A stretch of 64,000 nucleotides of DNA from Ruegeria atlantica (GTDB taxonomy: Bacteria; Pseudomonadota; Alphaproteobacteria; Rhodobacterales; Rhodobacteraceae), in NCBI GenBank assembly GCA_013032095.1, contig WQBJ01000004.1, positions 186,001-250,000 on the forward strand, written 5' to 3'. The position numbers and the translations under genes were made by a program. Shown piece after piece: positions 18,698-26,840 of this stretch (position 1 is the stretch's first letter; every line of letters begins with the position of its first letter). Under the pieces are notes generated by a model. The model searched no databases and was not told where the DNA came from. It worked only from the letters and a program-made list of their open reading frames with translations.

Positions 18698-19888
18698 ATG
18701 GGCTGGAAAACTCTCGACGACATGGACCTGAACGGCAAACGCGTACTGGTGCGCGTCGATATCAACGTGCCGGTGGTGGATGGGGTCGTGACCGACGCAA
18801 CCCGCATTCAGCGCATTGTGCCTACTGTCAAAGATATCCTTGCGGCTGGTGGCAAGCCGATCCTTCTGGCGCATTTCGGGCGTCCCGGCGGTGAGCGGCG
18901 CGAGAACCTGTCCTTGAAACAGCTTGTCCCTACACTTGAGACTGCTTTCGGTGCCGCAGTCCTGTTCGCCGCAGATTGCGTTGGCACCGAGGCCGAACTG
19001 GCCGCCGATACCCTGCAACCCGGTCAAGTCCTGCTGCTGGAGAACACACGCTTTCACGCTGCTGAGACCAAGAATGACGCCGATCTGGCCGCAGGCATGG
19101 CCAAGCTGGGTGACGTCTATTGCAACGACGCTTTCTCGGCGGCCCACCGCGCGCACAGTTCGACCGAGGCCATCGCCCGCCTGCTACCCGCCTGTGCCGG
19201 TCGCCTGATGCAGGCCGAACTGGAAGCGCTGGAAGGCGCGCTGGGTGCGCCCAAGCGCCCGGTGACCGCCGTGGTTGGCGGCGCGAAAGTTTCAACCAAG
19301 CTGGAATTGCTGGGCAACCTGATCAACAAGGTGGACTATCTGGTTATCGGCGGTGGCATGGCGAACACATTCCTCGTTGCCAAAGGTCTGAACGTCGGCA
19401 AATCGCTGGCCGAAACCGCAATGAAAGACACCGCGGTCGAGATTCTGGCCAAGGCGGAAAACTCGGGCTGTACGATCGTCCTGCCCTCGGACGTAGTCGT
19501 CGCGGAAAAGTTCGAAGCGAACGCTCCTCACCAGGTGCTGCCCGCAGATCAATGCACCGATGACGGTATGATACTGGACGCCGGCCCTGAAGGCGTTGCA
19601 GCCATCACTGAAATTTTCGCCAAAAGCCAAACCCTCATTTGGAACGGCCCACTCGGCGCGTTCGAGATCGAACCCTTCGACGCAGCCACCAATGCAGCCG
19701 CACTGAAAGCCGCAGCCCTGACCCGCTCGGGCCAGTTGGTTTCAGTTGCAGGTGGTGGAGACACTGTCGCTGCGCTGAACGCATCAGGGGCGGCGAAGGA
19801 TTTCTCGTATATTTCGACTGCGGGTGGCGCATTCCTTGAGTGGATGGAAGGCAAGACCCTACCCGGCGTGGCCGCACTGGAAGGCTAA
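18698..19888 (+). CDS. pgk: Phosphoglycerate kinase
   Basis: 396 residues; transfers phosphate between 1,3-bisphosphoglycerate and ADP in glycolysis and gluconeogenesis. Motifs: [63 protein letters not shown], the nucleotide site NGPLGAFE, and [14 protein letters not shown] 18698 gives the usual family N-terminus ([11 protein letters not shown]) with GAGGA upstream; a 17-residue longer frame is less likely. It is the first of four plus-strand genes ahead of pdhA. Confidence 0.97.
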   Translation: MGWKTLDDMDLNGKRVLVRVDINVPVVDGVVTDATRIQRIVPTVKDILAAGGKPILLAHFGRPGGERRENLSLKQLVPTLETAFGAAVLFAADCVGTEAELAADTLQPGQVLLLENTRFHAAETKNDADLAAGMAKLGDVYCNDAFSAAHRAHSSTEAIARLLPACAGRLMQAELEALEGALGAPKRPVTAVVGGAKVSTKLELLGNLINKVDYLVIGGGMANTFLVAKGLNVGKSLAETAMKDTAVEILAKAENSGCTIVLPSDVVVAEKFEANAPHQVLPADQCTDDGMILDAGPEGVAAITEIFAKSQTLIWNGPLGAFEIEPFDAATNAAALKAAALTRSGQLVSVAGGGDTVAALNASGAAKDFSYISTAGGAFLEWMEGKTLPGVAALEG

Positions 19889-19929
19889 ACCGCGAAAATT
19901 GGGCGCCTGTCGGAACTCGTGGTAGAATC

Positions 19930-19946
19930 CCCCCTTAAAACGGGGG
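19930..19946 (+). promoter_or_regulatory. Hairpin covering the ribosome binding site of the LprI-like gene
   Basis: CCCCC (19930-19934), loop TTAAAAC, GGGGG (19942-19946). The G run is the best ribosome site for ATG 19954 (seven bases away), so folding would hide it. There is no U-tract, so it does not look like a terminator. Confidence 0.45.
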
Positions 19947-19953
19947 TATTACC

Positions 19954-20298
19954 ATGAGAGTTTTTGCCTACCTGATCGTTGCCCTGGTTCCCCTGCCCGC
20001 CGTTGCCCAATCCAGTTGCAGCGGGCAGACTCAGTTGGATGCGAATTTCCTCGCCAAGGAGAAATGGGAATTTGCCGACCGCGAACTCAACCGGATTTGG
20101 AAAGAGGTCAAACCGCTGGCAGATGCGCGCGGAGTTGGGCAATCCCTGCTGCAAGAGCAGCGCGCATGGCTTAAAACCCGTGATGTCACTTGCGACCGGG
20201 AATTGATGGGCGACGGCAGCGCCGCACCGATGTTCTATTGGGTCTGCATGGAAGAGCAGACCTTGTCCCGCAATAAAGCGCTGCGAGCCTGGCGTTGA
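19954..20298 (+). CDS. Secreted LprI-like (DUF1311) protein
   Basis: 114 residues. A signal peptide (MRVFAYLIVALVPLPAVAQ) precedes a small four-Cys domain of the DUF1311/lysozyme-inhibitor LprI class: C23, then the FADRELNRIWKEVKPL helix, LLQEQRAWLKTRDVTCD, and WVCMEEQTLSRNKALR near the end. Members are periplasmic; lysozyme inhibition is shown for mycobacterial LprI and is only a possibility here. Confidence 0.82.
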   Translation: MRVFAYLIVALVPLPAVAQSSCSGQTQLDANFLAKEKWEFADRELNRIWKEVKPLADARGVGQSLLQEQRAWLKTRDVTCDRELMGDGSAAPMFYWVCMEEQTLSRNKALRAWR

Positions 20299-20429
20299 CT
20301 AGCAGTCATCAACAAATTGAAAAAAGTACGAGCCAAGGGATTCACAACCCGAATCACCTATGACATACTGATTTCAGATGTCCGAAAAGGGCACGTTTTT
20401 GAGGCAAGCTTCATACGGCGGTAAACAGA

Positions 20430-20729
20430 GTGTCCCGTTCCCATCGGCCCGGTTTGGGCGCAGTCGTTTTCTTCATGGTGGCATTTATGCTGGGTGTGTA
20501 TTTCACCTTTGCCGCCGTGCAGGGCGACTTTGGCCTATTCCGACGGGTCGAGATTGCGGCGGAACGGGACGCCCTGTCACGCGACCTCACCAAGCTTGAA
20601 GCCGAAATCGCGGAGATGGAAAACCTAACCCGCCGCTTGTCAGATACCTACCTGGACCTCGATCTGCTGGATCAACAGGCGCGCTCGGTTCTGGGCATGA
20701 TCCGCTCAGATGAAATTGTTATCCGCTGA
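20430..20729 (+). CDS. ftsB: FtsB/DivIC-like septum formation initiator
   Basis: About 99 residues from GTG 20430: a short cytoplasmic start, one membrane segment (GAVVFFMVAFMLGVYFTF), then a coiled coil (AERDALSRDLTKLEAEIAEM) and a conserved end (LDLLDQQARSVLGMI), as in FtsB. FtsB joins FtsL and FtsQ in the divisome and activates septal wall synthesis. No strong ribosome site is seen before the GTG. The position between pgk and pdhA is common in this family of bacteria. Confidence 0.85.
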   Translation: MSRSHRPGLGAVVFFMVAFMLGVYFTFAAVQGDFGLFRRVEIAAERDALSRDLTKLEAEIAEMENLTRRLSDTYLDLDLLDQQARSVLGMIRSDEIVIR

Positions 20730-20812
20730 ATTCCTTACTTAAGTATCCTTTTTGGTTTGAACTTCGCCCTTTTGTGGCGACCAGTGAAACACAAACTGAG
20801 GGATCTTTCGAC

Positions 20813-21094
20813 ATGAGCAACAAACTGGACGATCAGTTTTTCGACAGAGCTGATGCCGTAATCAACCTAGCAAACACATATCTGGAACAGGTGACGCGCG
20901 GAAAGGTCAGCGCACCGCTCTTATACGCGACAGCACGGTTCAATTCCTGGGTCAGCGCCTGTGGCTTCGAAAACCGAGACGATATGGAAGAGATGAAAGA
21001 AGAGACCATTGAGTACTTTGTTCAAGAGTATCGAAAAATGCTCGATGAAAACCTGACTGACTACATCGACATTTTTGACAAATACATGCGCTAA
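20813..21094 (+). CDS. DUF3144 family protein
   Basis: 93 residues, acidic and mostly helical. The conserved FFDRADAVINLANTYLEQ, VSAPLLYATARFNSWV and EYFVQEYRKMLDENLTDYI match DUF3144. The function is unknown. ATG 20813 with GAGGG upstream is preferred to the 13-residue longer frame. It is the last gene before the pdhA promoter palindrome. Confidence 0.82.
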   Translation: MSNKLDDQFFDRADAVINLANTYLEQVTRGKVSAPLLYATARFNSWVSACGFENRDDMEEMKEETIEYFVQEYRKMLDENLTDYIDIFDKYMR

Positions 21095-21187
21095 GTGCAG
21101 GTGTTTTACCCATAGAAACACTGCTATTCGCCGATTAGTTCCCCGCGTCACATTTACACTCGCCAGAAAGCAGGAAATGCTTTATGA

Positions 21188-21209
21188 GATAGTTTAACGC
21201 TAAACTATC
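21188..21209. promoter_or_regulatory. Palindromic operator upstream of pdhA
   Basis: GATAGTTTA-ACGC-TAAACTATC, perfect 9-bp arms, ending 25 nt before the pdhA ATG. The core matches the palindrome before lpdA (5219-5238), marking a likely common regulator of E1/E2 and E3. In that position a bound protein would overlap the promoter or transcription start. Confidence 0.78.
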
Positions 21210-21234
21210 TGTCCGAAAGGGGGAGATCGCCACG

Positions 21235-22224
21235 ATGGCTGCGCGAAAAACCACAAAGAAACCAAATGTTTCTGCGGAAGAGCTTAAAACCTACTACCGC
21301 GAAATGCTTCTGATCCGCCGATTCGAAGAAAAGGCGGGCCAGCTGTACGGCATGGGTCTGATCGGTGGGTTCTGCCACCTTTACATCGGGCAGGAAGCCG
21401 TCGTTGTGGGCCTCGAGGCCGCAGCCAAGGAAGGCGACAAACGCATCACCTCATACCGCGACCACGGCCACATGCTGGCCTGCGGGATGGAGCCGGGCGG
21501 CGTGATGGCCGAATTGACCGGACGCATCGGCGGTCTGTCCAAAGGTAAGGGCGGCTCGATGCACATGTTCTCGAAAGAGAAGCATTTCTATGGCGGCCAC
21601 GGCATCGTTGGCGCGCAGGTGCCACTGGGTGCAGGTCTGGCATTTGCCGACAAGTACAAGGAAAACGGCGGCGTGACCTTCACCTATTTCGGTGACGGCG
21701 CGGCCAACCAGGGACAGGTGTATGAGACCTTCAACATGGCCGCCCTCTGGGATCTACCGGTTGTTTTCGTGATCGAGAACAACCAATACGCCATGGGCAC
21801 CGCTCAGGCGCGTTCGACTTCGACCAAAGACATTTACCACCGCGGTGAGGCGTTCGGCATCCCAGGTGAAATCGTCAATGGCATGGACGTGTTGGCCGTC
21901 AAGGAAGCCGGTGAGAAAGCCGTCGCCCACTGCCGCGCAGGCAAAGGCCCCTACATTCTAGAGATCAAGACCTACCGCTATCGCGGCCACTCGATGTCCG
22001 ACCCTGCAAAGTACCGCACCCGCGAAGAGGTTCAGAAGGTCCGCGAGCAAAGCGACCCGATCGAACATGTGCGCGAGTTGCTGCTAACAGGCAAACACGC
22101 GACCGAAGATGATCTGAAGGCGATCGACAAAGAGATCAAAGAGATCGTCAACCAGGCCGCCGAATTCTCGAAAGAAAGCCCCGAGCCGTCGCTGGACGAG
22201 CTCTGGACCGACATTTACGCCTGA
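21235..22224 (+). CDS. pdhA: Pyruvate dehydrogenase E1 component, alpha subunit
   Basis: 329 residues. With PdhB it forms the thiamine-diphosphate E1 that decarboxylates pyruvate and acetylates lipoyl groups on E2. Seen: YREMLLIRRFEEKAGQLYGM, the TPP motif GDGAANQGQVYETF followed by VIENNQYAMGT, the phosphorylation-loop-like YRYRGHSMSDPAKYR, and the entry region GFCHLYIGQEA. GGGGGAG lies upstream of ATG 21235. It heads the pdhA-pdhB-pdhC operon (15- and 14-nt gaps). Confidence 0.97.
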   Translation: MAARKTTKKPNVSAEELKTYYREMLLIRRFEEKAGQLYGMGLIGGFCHLYIGQEAVVVGLEAAAKEGDKRITSYRDHGHMLACGMEPGGVMAELTGRIGGLSKGKGGSMHMFSKEKHFYGGHGIVGAQVPLGAGLAFADKYKENGGVTFTYFGDGAANQGQVYETFNMAALWDLPVVFVIENNQYAMGTAQARSTSTKDIYHRGEAFGIPGEIVNGMDVLAVKEAGEKAVAHCRAGKGPYILEIKTYRYRGHSMSDPAKYRTREEVQKVREQSDPIEHVRELLLTGKHATEDDLKAIDKEIKEIVNQAAEFSKESPEPSLDELWTDIYA

Positions 22225-22239
22225 GAGGACGACTAAGAC

Positions 22240-22482
22240 ATGGCAACCGAAATTCTCATGCCCGCCCTTTCGCCCACGATGGAAGAGGGAACTCTGGCCA
22301 AATGGCTGGTTAAAGAAGGCGACACCGTATCTTCAGGCGACATCATGGCCGAGATCGAAACCGACAAAGCGACGATGGAGTTCGAGGCTGTCGATGAAGG
22401 TATCGTTGGCAAAATCCTGATCGACGAGGGCACAGAAGGGGTTAAAGTCAACACCCCCATCGCGATCCTGGTGGAAGAAGGC
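22240..22482 (+). repeat. Lipoyl-domain coding repeat, copy 1 (in pdhB)
   Basis: The first ~240 bases of pdhB and of pdhC (23625-23867) are long near-identical direct copies, with stretches such as AAATGGCTGGTTAA shared and most changes at third positions. This points to internal duplication kept alike by selection or gene conversion. Confidence 0.8.
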
Positions 22483-23610
22483 GAAGACGCCTCCGCCCTG
22501 CCCGTGGCTGCGCCCGCAGCCGCAGCGGTGGCCGAGGCCGCCCCAGCGGCGGTTGAGGCCGCCGCTCCTGCCACAGCCCCGGCTGCCCCGGTCGTTGATC
22601 ACTCACCCGACTGGCCCGCAGACGCGCCAATGGCGCAACAGACAGTCCGCGAAGCCCTGCGCGACGCGATGGCTGAAGAGATGCGCGGTGACGAAGACGT
22701 CTACCTGATGGGCGAAGAAGTCGCCGAATATCAGGGCGCCTACAAAGTCTCCCAAGGCCTGCTGGATGAGTTCGGCGCGAAACGCGTGATCGACACCCCG
22801 ATCACCGAACATGGTTTTGCCGGTATCGCCGTTGGGTCGGCCTTTGGCGGTCTGAAACCGATTGTCGAGTTCATGACCTTCAACTTCGCCATGCAGGCAA
22901 TCGACCACATCATCAACTCGGCAGCCAAGACACTTTACATGTCTGGCGGTCAGATGGGCTGCCCCATCGTCTTCCGCGGCCCCAACGGTGCCGCTGCCCG
23001 CGTGGCCGCGCAGCACAGCCAGGACTATGCGGCTTGGTACATGCAGGTTCCCGGTCTGAAAGTCGTGATGCCCTACTCAGCCGCCGACGCCAAGGGCCTG
23101 CTGAAATCGGCCATTCGCGACCCCAACCCTGTGATCTTCTTGGAAAACGAAATCCTCTACGGTCGCTCCTCCGATGTGCCGCAGGTGGATGACCTGACCA
23201 TCCCGCTAGGCAAGGCCCGCATCTGGCGCGAAGGCTCGGACGTGACCATCGTCAGCTTTGGCATTGGTATGCAGTTCGCACTCGAAGCCGCCGACAAACT
23301 GGCCGAGGAAGGCATCAACGCCGAAGTGATCGACCTGCGTACCATCCGCCCGATGGACACCGGCGCGATCATCAACTCGGTGATGAAAACCAACCGTCTG
23401 GTGACCGTCGAAGAAGGCTGGCCGCAAGGCTCGGTCGGCAGCTACATTTCCTCCGTGGTAATGCAGGAAGCGTTCGACTACCTAGACGCGCCGGTCATCA
23501 ACTGCACCGGCAAGGACGTTCCGATGCCCTACGCTGCGAACCTCGAAAAGCTGGCCCTGATCACCACCGACGAGGTGATCGCCGCTGTCAAACAAGTGAC
23601 CTACCGGTAA
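22240..23610 (+). CDS. pdhB: Pyruvate dehydrogenase E1 component, beta subunit, with N-terminal lipoyl domain
   Basis: 456 residues: lipoyl domain 1-80 with the lipoylated Lys in [13 protein letters not shown], an Ala/Pro-rich linker to ~125, then the transketolase-type E1-beta ([57 protein letters not shown]). A lipoyl domain on E1-beta is typical of alphaproteobacterial complexes and gives the complex extra swinging arms. The lipoyl part is nearly the same as that of PdhC downstream, at DNA level as well. Confidence 0.97.
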   Translation: MATEILMPALSPTMEEGTLAKWLVKEGDTVSSGDIMAEIETDKATMEFEAVDEGIVGKILIDEGTEGVKVNTPIAILVEEGEDASALPVAAPAAAAVAEAAPAAVEAAAPATAPAAPVVDHSPDWPADAPMAQQTVREALRDAMAEEMRGDEDVYLMGEEVAEYQGAYKVSQGLLDEFGAKRVIDTPITEHGFAGIAVGSAFGGLKPIVEFMTFNFAMQAIDHIINSAAKTLYMSGGQMGCPIVFRGPNGAAARVAAQHSQDYAAWYMQVPGLKVVMPYSAADAKGLLKSAIRDPNPVIFLENEILYGRSSDVPQVDDLTIPLGKARIWREGSDVTIVSFGIGMQFALEAADKLAEEGINAEVIDLRTIRPMDTGAIINSVMKTNRLVTVEEGWPQGSVGSYISSVVMQEAFDYLDAPVINCTGKDVPMPYAANLEKLALITTDEVIAAVKQVTYR

Positions 23611-23624
23611 GGAGCGACAGACAG

Positions 23625-23867
23625 ATGCCCACCGAAATTCTGATGCCCGCCCTTTCACCGACGATGGAGGAAGGAACGCTCGCCAAATGGCTGGTTAAGG
23701 AAGGCGACACCGTCTCCTCCGGCGACCTGCTTGCCGAGATCGAAACCGACAAGGCCACGATGGAGTTCGAGGCTGTCGACGAAGGCACCATCGGCAAGAT
23801 CCTAATCCCCGAAGGCACCGAAGGGGTGAAGGTCAACACAGCCATCGCTGTTTTGCTGGAAGATGGC
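23625..23867 (+). repeat. Lipoyl-domain coding repeat, copy 2 (in pdhC)
   Basis: Second copy of the lipoyl-coding sequence; see the copy at the start of pdhB. Protein identity over the first 75 residues is very high, including [17 protein letters not shown]. Confidence 0.8.
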
Positions 23868-24926
23868 GAAAGCGCGGATGATATCGCGGCAGCACCTGCC
23901 GCAGTTCCCGCGGCTGCCCCCGCAGCCGCCGCGGGCAACGAGGCCGCCGCGTCAGCGGCATCCGAGGCGCCCGCCCCTGCCCCAGCCGCACCGGTCAAGG
24001 CGGATGGCGGCCGTGTCTTCGCCTCGCCACTGGCCCGCCGGATCGCAGCGCAGAAAGGTCTGGATCTGGCTCAGATCACTGGCACCGGTCCGCATGGCCG
24101 TATCGTCAAAGCCGATGTTGAAGGCGCGACAGCGACGGCTCCGGCCGCAGCCCCAGCACCTGCCGCTGCAACCCCGGCCGCCCCAGCTCCGGCTGGACCC
24201 TCGGCAGATGCCGTGGCTCGTATGTACGAAAGGCGCGAATACGAAGAAATCAAGCTCGACGGGATGCGCAAGACCATCGCCGCGCGCCTGTCTGAGGCCA
24301 AGCAGACCATCCCGCACTTCTATCTGCGCCGCGACATCAAACTGGACGCGCTGCTCAAGTTCCGGAGCCAGCTGAACAAGCAGTTGGAAGGCCGTGGCGT
24401 GAAACTCAGCGTCAATGACTTCATCATCAAGGCCGTCGCCAATGCGCTGCAGCAGGTTCCGGCCTGCAACGCGGTTTGGGCCGGTGATCGCGTTCTGCAA
24501 CTGAAACCCTCGGATGTGGCCGTTGCGGTTGCCATCGAAGGTGGTTTGTTCACGCCGGTCCTGCAGGACGCCGACACCAAGTCGCTGTCGGCGTTGTCGA
24601 CCGAGATGAAAGACCTCGCCGCCCGCGCGCGCGAGCGCAAGTTGGCCCCTCATGAGTATCAGGGCGGAACCTTCGCGGTATCGAACCTCGGCATGTTCGG
24701 CATCGACAATTTCGACGCCATCGTGAATCCCCCGCACGCTGGTATTCTAGCCGTTGGCTCGGGTGTCAAAAAGCCGGTCGTTGGCGATGACGGAGAACTG
24801 GCGGTTGCCACCGTCATGTCCGTTACCATGTCGGTCGATCACCGGGTCATCGACGGCGCGCTTGGAGCGGAACTGCTGCAAGCCATCGTCGACAACCTGG
24901 AAAACCCGATGGTCATGCTGGCCTGA
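23625..24926 (+). CDS. pdhC: Dihydrolipoamide acetyltransferase (E2) of pyruvate dehydrogenase
   Basis: 433 residues: one lipoyl domain (1-80), an Ala/Pro linker, the E1/E3-binding domain ([35 protein letters not shown]) at about 128-165, a second Ala/Pro linker, and the acyltransferase core ending with the active-site [16 protein letters not shown]. The core makes acetyl-CoA and forms the central scaffold. Last gene of the operon. An imperfect hairpin after the stop (about 24937-24971) may end the transcript. Confidence 0.97.
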   Translation: MPTEILMPALSPTMEEGTLAKWLVKEGDTVSSGDLLAEIETDKATMEFEAVDEGTIGKILIPEGTEGVKVNTAIAVLLEDGESADDIAAAPAAVPAAAPAAAAGNEAAASAASEAPAPAPAAPVKADGGRVFASPLARRIAAQKGLDLAQITGTGPHGRIVKADVEGATATAPAAAPAPAAATPAAPAPAGPSADAVARMYERREYEEIKLDGMRKTIAARLSEAKQTIPHFYLRRDIKLDALLKFRSQLNKQLEGRGVKLSVNDFIIKAVANALQQVPACNAVWAGDRVLQLKPSDVAVAVAIEGGLFTPVLQDADTKSLSALSTEMKDLAARARERKLAPHEYQGGTFAVSNLGMFGIDNFDAIVNPPHAGILAVGSGVKKPVVGDDGELAVATVMSVTMSVDHRVIDGALGAELLQAIVDNLENPMVMLA

Positions 24927-25077
24927 TCCTGAACACGGACCGCGCAGGGTCATCCACCTTGCGCTGTCCTTTCATTCACCTTCGTAAAGTGAGCGAACGT
25001 GATTGCCCGGGCAATTGCCCAATCCCCGACACCGTAGCACCATGCTTGCACAGATGCCCCCGATGCACAGGTGCGCT

Positions 25078-25320
25078 ATGGCTTTAGAAAATCCGACGAA
25101 AACTCTGCTCTTAGTAGCTTTGACGGCGACTGCACTGCCTATGACGGCAATCGCAAAACCCAACAGCTATCCGGGTGAGAACTCAAAGTTCAAGTCCCCC
25201 GACGCTGCCGTCATTGCACAGCAGAAAGCAGCGCAGCAACAGCGGATCAAAGAGCGGAAGAAACGGCGCGACCAGAGGCGGCTTGAGCGGTTAAATCGAA
25301 AGAAAAACCGCTCAAACTAG
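25078..25320 (+). CDS. Small secreted basic protein, unknown
   Basis: About 80 residues. A hydrophobic start (KTLLLVALTATALPMTAIA) looks like a signal peptide, followed by a very basic Gln/Lys/Arg tail (QQRIKERKKRRDQRRLERL). ATG 25078 is the best fit to the signal peptide; ATG 25042 in the same frame is possible and no strong ribosome site separates them. No family is recognised. Its stop is two bases from the end of cysE on the other strand. Confidence 0.5.
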   Translation: MALENPTKTLLLVALTATALPMTAIAKPNSYPGENSKFKSPDAAVIAQQKAAQQQRIKERKKRRDQRRLERLNRKKNRSN

Positions 25321-25322
25321 AG

Positions 25323-26132
25323 TTACTGATCTTTACCCAGCATGTGGTCCATCGAAATCGAGGGCTGATCGCACCCGGCCTCACCTACGATCTTGGCAGG
25401 TATACCGGCGACAGTCGTACAGGCCGGAACTTTCTGAAGAACCACCGAGCCCGCGGCAATGCGGCTGCAATGGCCGACCTCGATATTGCCCAGCACCTTG
25501 GCTCCGGCGCCGATTAGAACACCGTCACCAATCGTGGGATGGCGCTGTTCTTCTTCCTTGCCGGTGCCCCCCAGCGTCACCGAATGCAGCATCGACACAT
25601 TGTCTCCGACAACAGCTGTCTCACCGATCACAATGGAATGGGCATGGTCGATCATGATCCCCTTGCCGATCTTCGCGGCTGGATGAATGTCGATCCCAAA
25701 AATCTCGGACGAGCGCATCTGGAAGAAGTATGCAAGATCGTGACGGCCCTTGTTCCACAGCCAATGAGCCACACGGTAAGCCTGCATCGCCTGATAGCCT
25801 TTGAAATACAAAACCGGTTGCAACAGGCGGTGGCAGGCCGGATCACGCTCATACACGGCCATCAAGTCCGCGCGTGCGGCCTCGATCAACGAGGAATCGC
25901 CAGCATAGGCTTCATCCACGATTTCTCGCAGCACCATCATCGACATTTCGTTCGAGCACAGCTTGGCTGCCACCCGATACGACAGCGCCCGCTCTAGGCT
26001 GCGGTGGTGAAGGATACAGGCGTGAACCAAACCACCCATCAACGGCTCACTTTCGACTGCTGCTTGAGCTTCGGTTGTGATGCGGTCCCAGACTGGGTCG
26101 ACTGGAGTTACCTGACTGCGCGTTTCCAACAT
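25323..26132 (-). CDS. cysE: Serine O-acetyltransferase
   Basis: Acetylates L-serine with acetyl-CoA, the first committed step to cysteine. 269 residues: an N-terminal helical domain, then a left-handed beta-helix of hexapeptide repeats (IDIHPAAKIGKGIMIDHAHS, IGETAVVGDNVSMLHSVTLG, GDGVLIGAGAKVLGNIEVG), with the catalytic His in MIDHAHSIVIGE. The C-terminal tail ends in SISMDHMLGKDQ, whereas E. coli CysE ends in Ile for binding CysK. ATG 26132; divergent from the DksA-like gene. Confidence 0.96.
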   Translation of the reverse strand: MLETRSQVTPVDPVWDRITTEAQAAVESEPLMGGLVHACILHHRSLERALSYRVAAKLCSNEMSMMVLREIVDEAYAGDSSLIEAARADLMAVYERDPACHRLLQPVLYFKGYQAMQAYRVAHWLWNKGRHDLAYFFQMRSSEIFGIDIHPAAKIGKGIMIDHAHSIVIGETAVVGDNVSMLHSVTLGGTGKEEEQRHPTIGDGVLIGAGAKVLGNIEVGHCSRIAAGSVVLQKVPACTTVAGIPAKIVGEAGCDQPSISMDHMLGKDQ

Positions 26133-26216
26133 GGCTTTCGATCCTTTTCTGCGCCTAGAATGCCATTTAGTTGGAAAAACGCCAAACGCAAACCCGTGAT
26201 CTGCAGGGTAACGAAA

Positions 26217-26555
26217 ATGAATGAAACTGAACTAACGGCATTTGAGGCAAGAATTCAGGATCGATTGACTGAACTTGCAGATCATTCGGCCTCGGAAAAA
26301 GAAGCACAGGCAATTGTTGAGCTGGATCAACAGGCCATTGGTCGTCTCAGCAGAATGGACGCTTTGCAGAATCAGGCAATGGCCAAGGCGCAACAGGCCA
26401 ACCGAGATATTGAGGCGCGACGGTTGCAGGCCGCGCTAGTCCGGATTCACGAGGGTGAATTTGGGTATTGTGAGGATTGCGGCGAAGAGATTCCCAAGGG
26501 GCGGCTAAACCTCGACTTCGCCGCCACAAAATGCGTCAGCTGTGCGTCTGGCTGA
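26217..26555 (+). CDS. TraR/DksA-type zinc finger protein
   Basis: 112 residues: an N-terminal helical hairpin (IQDRLTELADHSASEKEAQ, then DQQAIGRLSRMDALQ) and a C-terminal C4 zinc finger (YCEDCGEEIPKGRLNL, then CVSC). It is shorter than E. coli DksA (151), like the small DksA-like proteins that bind RNA polymerase through the secondary channel. An Asp pair at the hairpin tip, as in DksA, is not obvious. ATG 26217 has AGGG upstream. Its last 20 bases overlap the tail of the convergent gene at 26536-26832. Confidence 0.85.
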   Translation: MNETELTAFEARIQDRLTELADHSASEKEAQAIVELDQQAIGRLSRMDALQNQAMAKAQQANRDIEARRLQAALVRIHEGEFGYCEDCGEEIPKGRLNLDFAATKCVSCASG

Positions 26556-26832
26556 GGTGAAACCGGATTAGATGGCGCAAAACCATCTCAAAACATTGAC
26601 AATATTGCAAATTATCAAAGCCCGGCTCGTCCGCTAACCGCCTGTTTCGCGCCACTGCCATCAGAGAACCGTTACCAAACATGGGGTGAAGGTACCCCGT
26701 CTGACCAACGTGCTTGTCGGCCAGATCGGCTTCAATAATCATCCGAGAGCAGAGGCGCTCGCGATCCAACGGTGGCGCGGCCAACAAAGCCCGCGCCACG
26801 GCACTAACATCTCCGTGCAAGATGGGACGCAT
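26536..26832 (-). CDS. Small conserved protein downstream of GTA g15 (DUF7742-like)
   Basis: 98 residues, starting RPILHGDVSAVARALLAAPP, with ERLCSRMIIEADLADKHV and HPMFGNGSLMAVARNRRLA. I recall this as a small Rhodobacteraceae family found next to the GTA cluster; its function is unknown. ATG 26832 lies 8 nt after the g15 stop, so it is almost certainly co-transcribed with the GTA genes. The last 20 bases run into the end of the DksA-like gene on the other strand. Confidence 0.75.
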   Translation of the reverse strand: MRPILHGDVSAVARALLAAPPLDRERLCSRMIIEADLADKHVGQTGYLHPMFGNGSLMAVARNRRLADEPGFDNLQYCQCFEMVLRHLIRFHLSQTHS

Positions 26833-26840
26833 CGGCCAAT

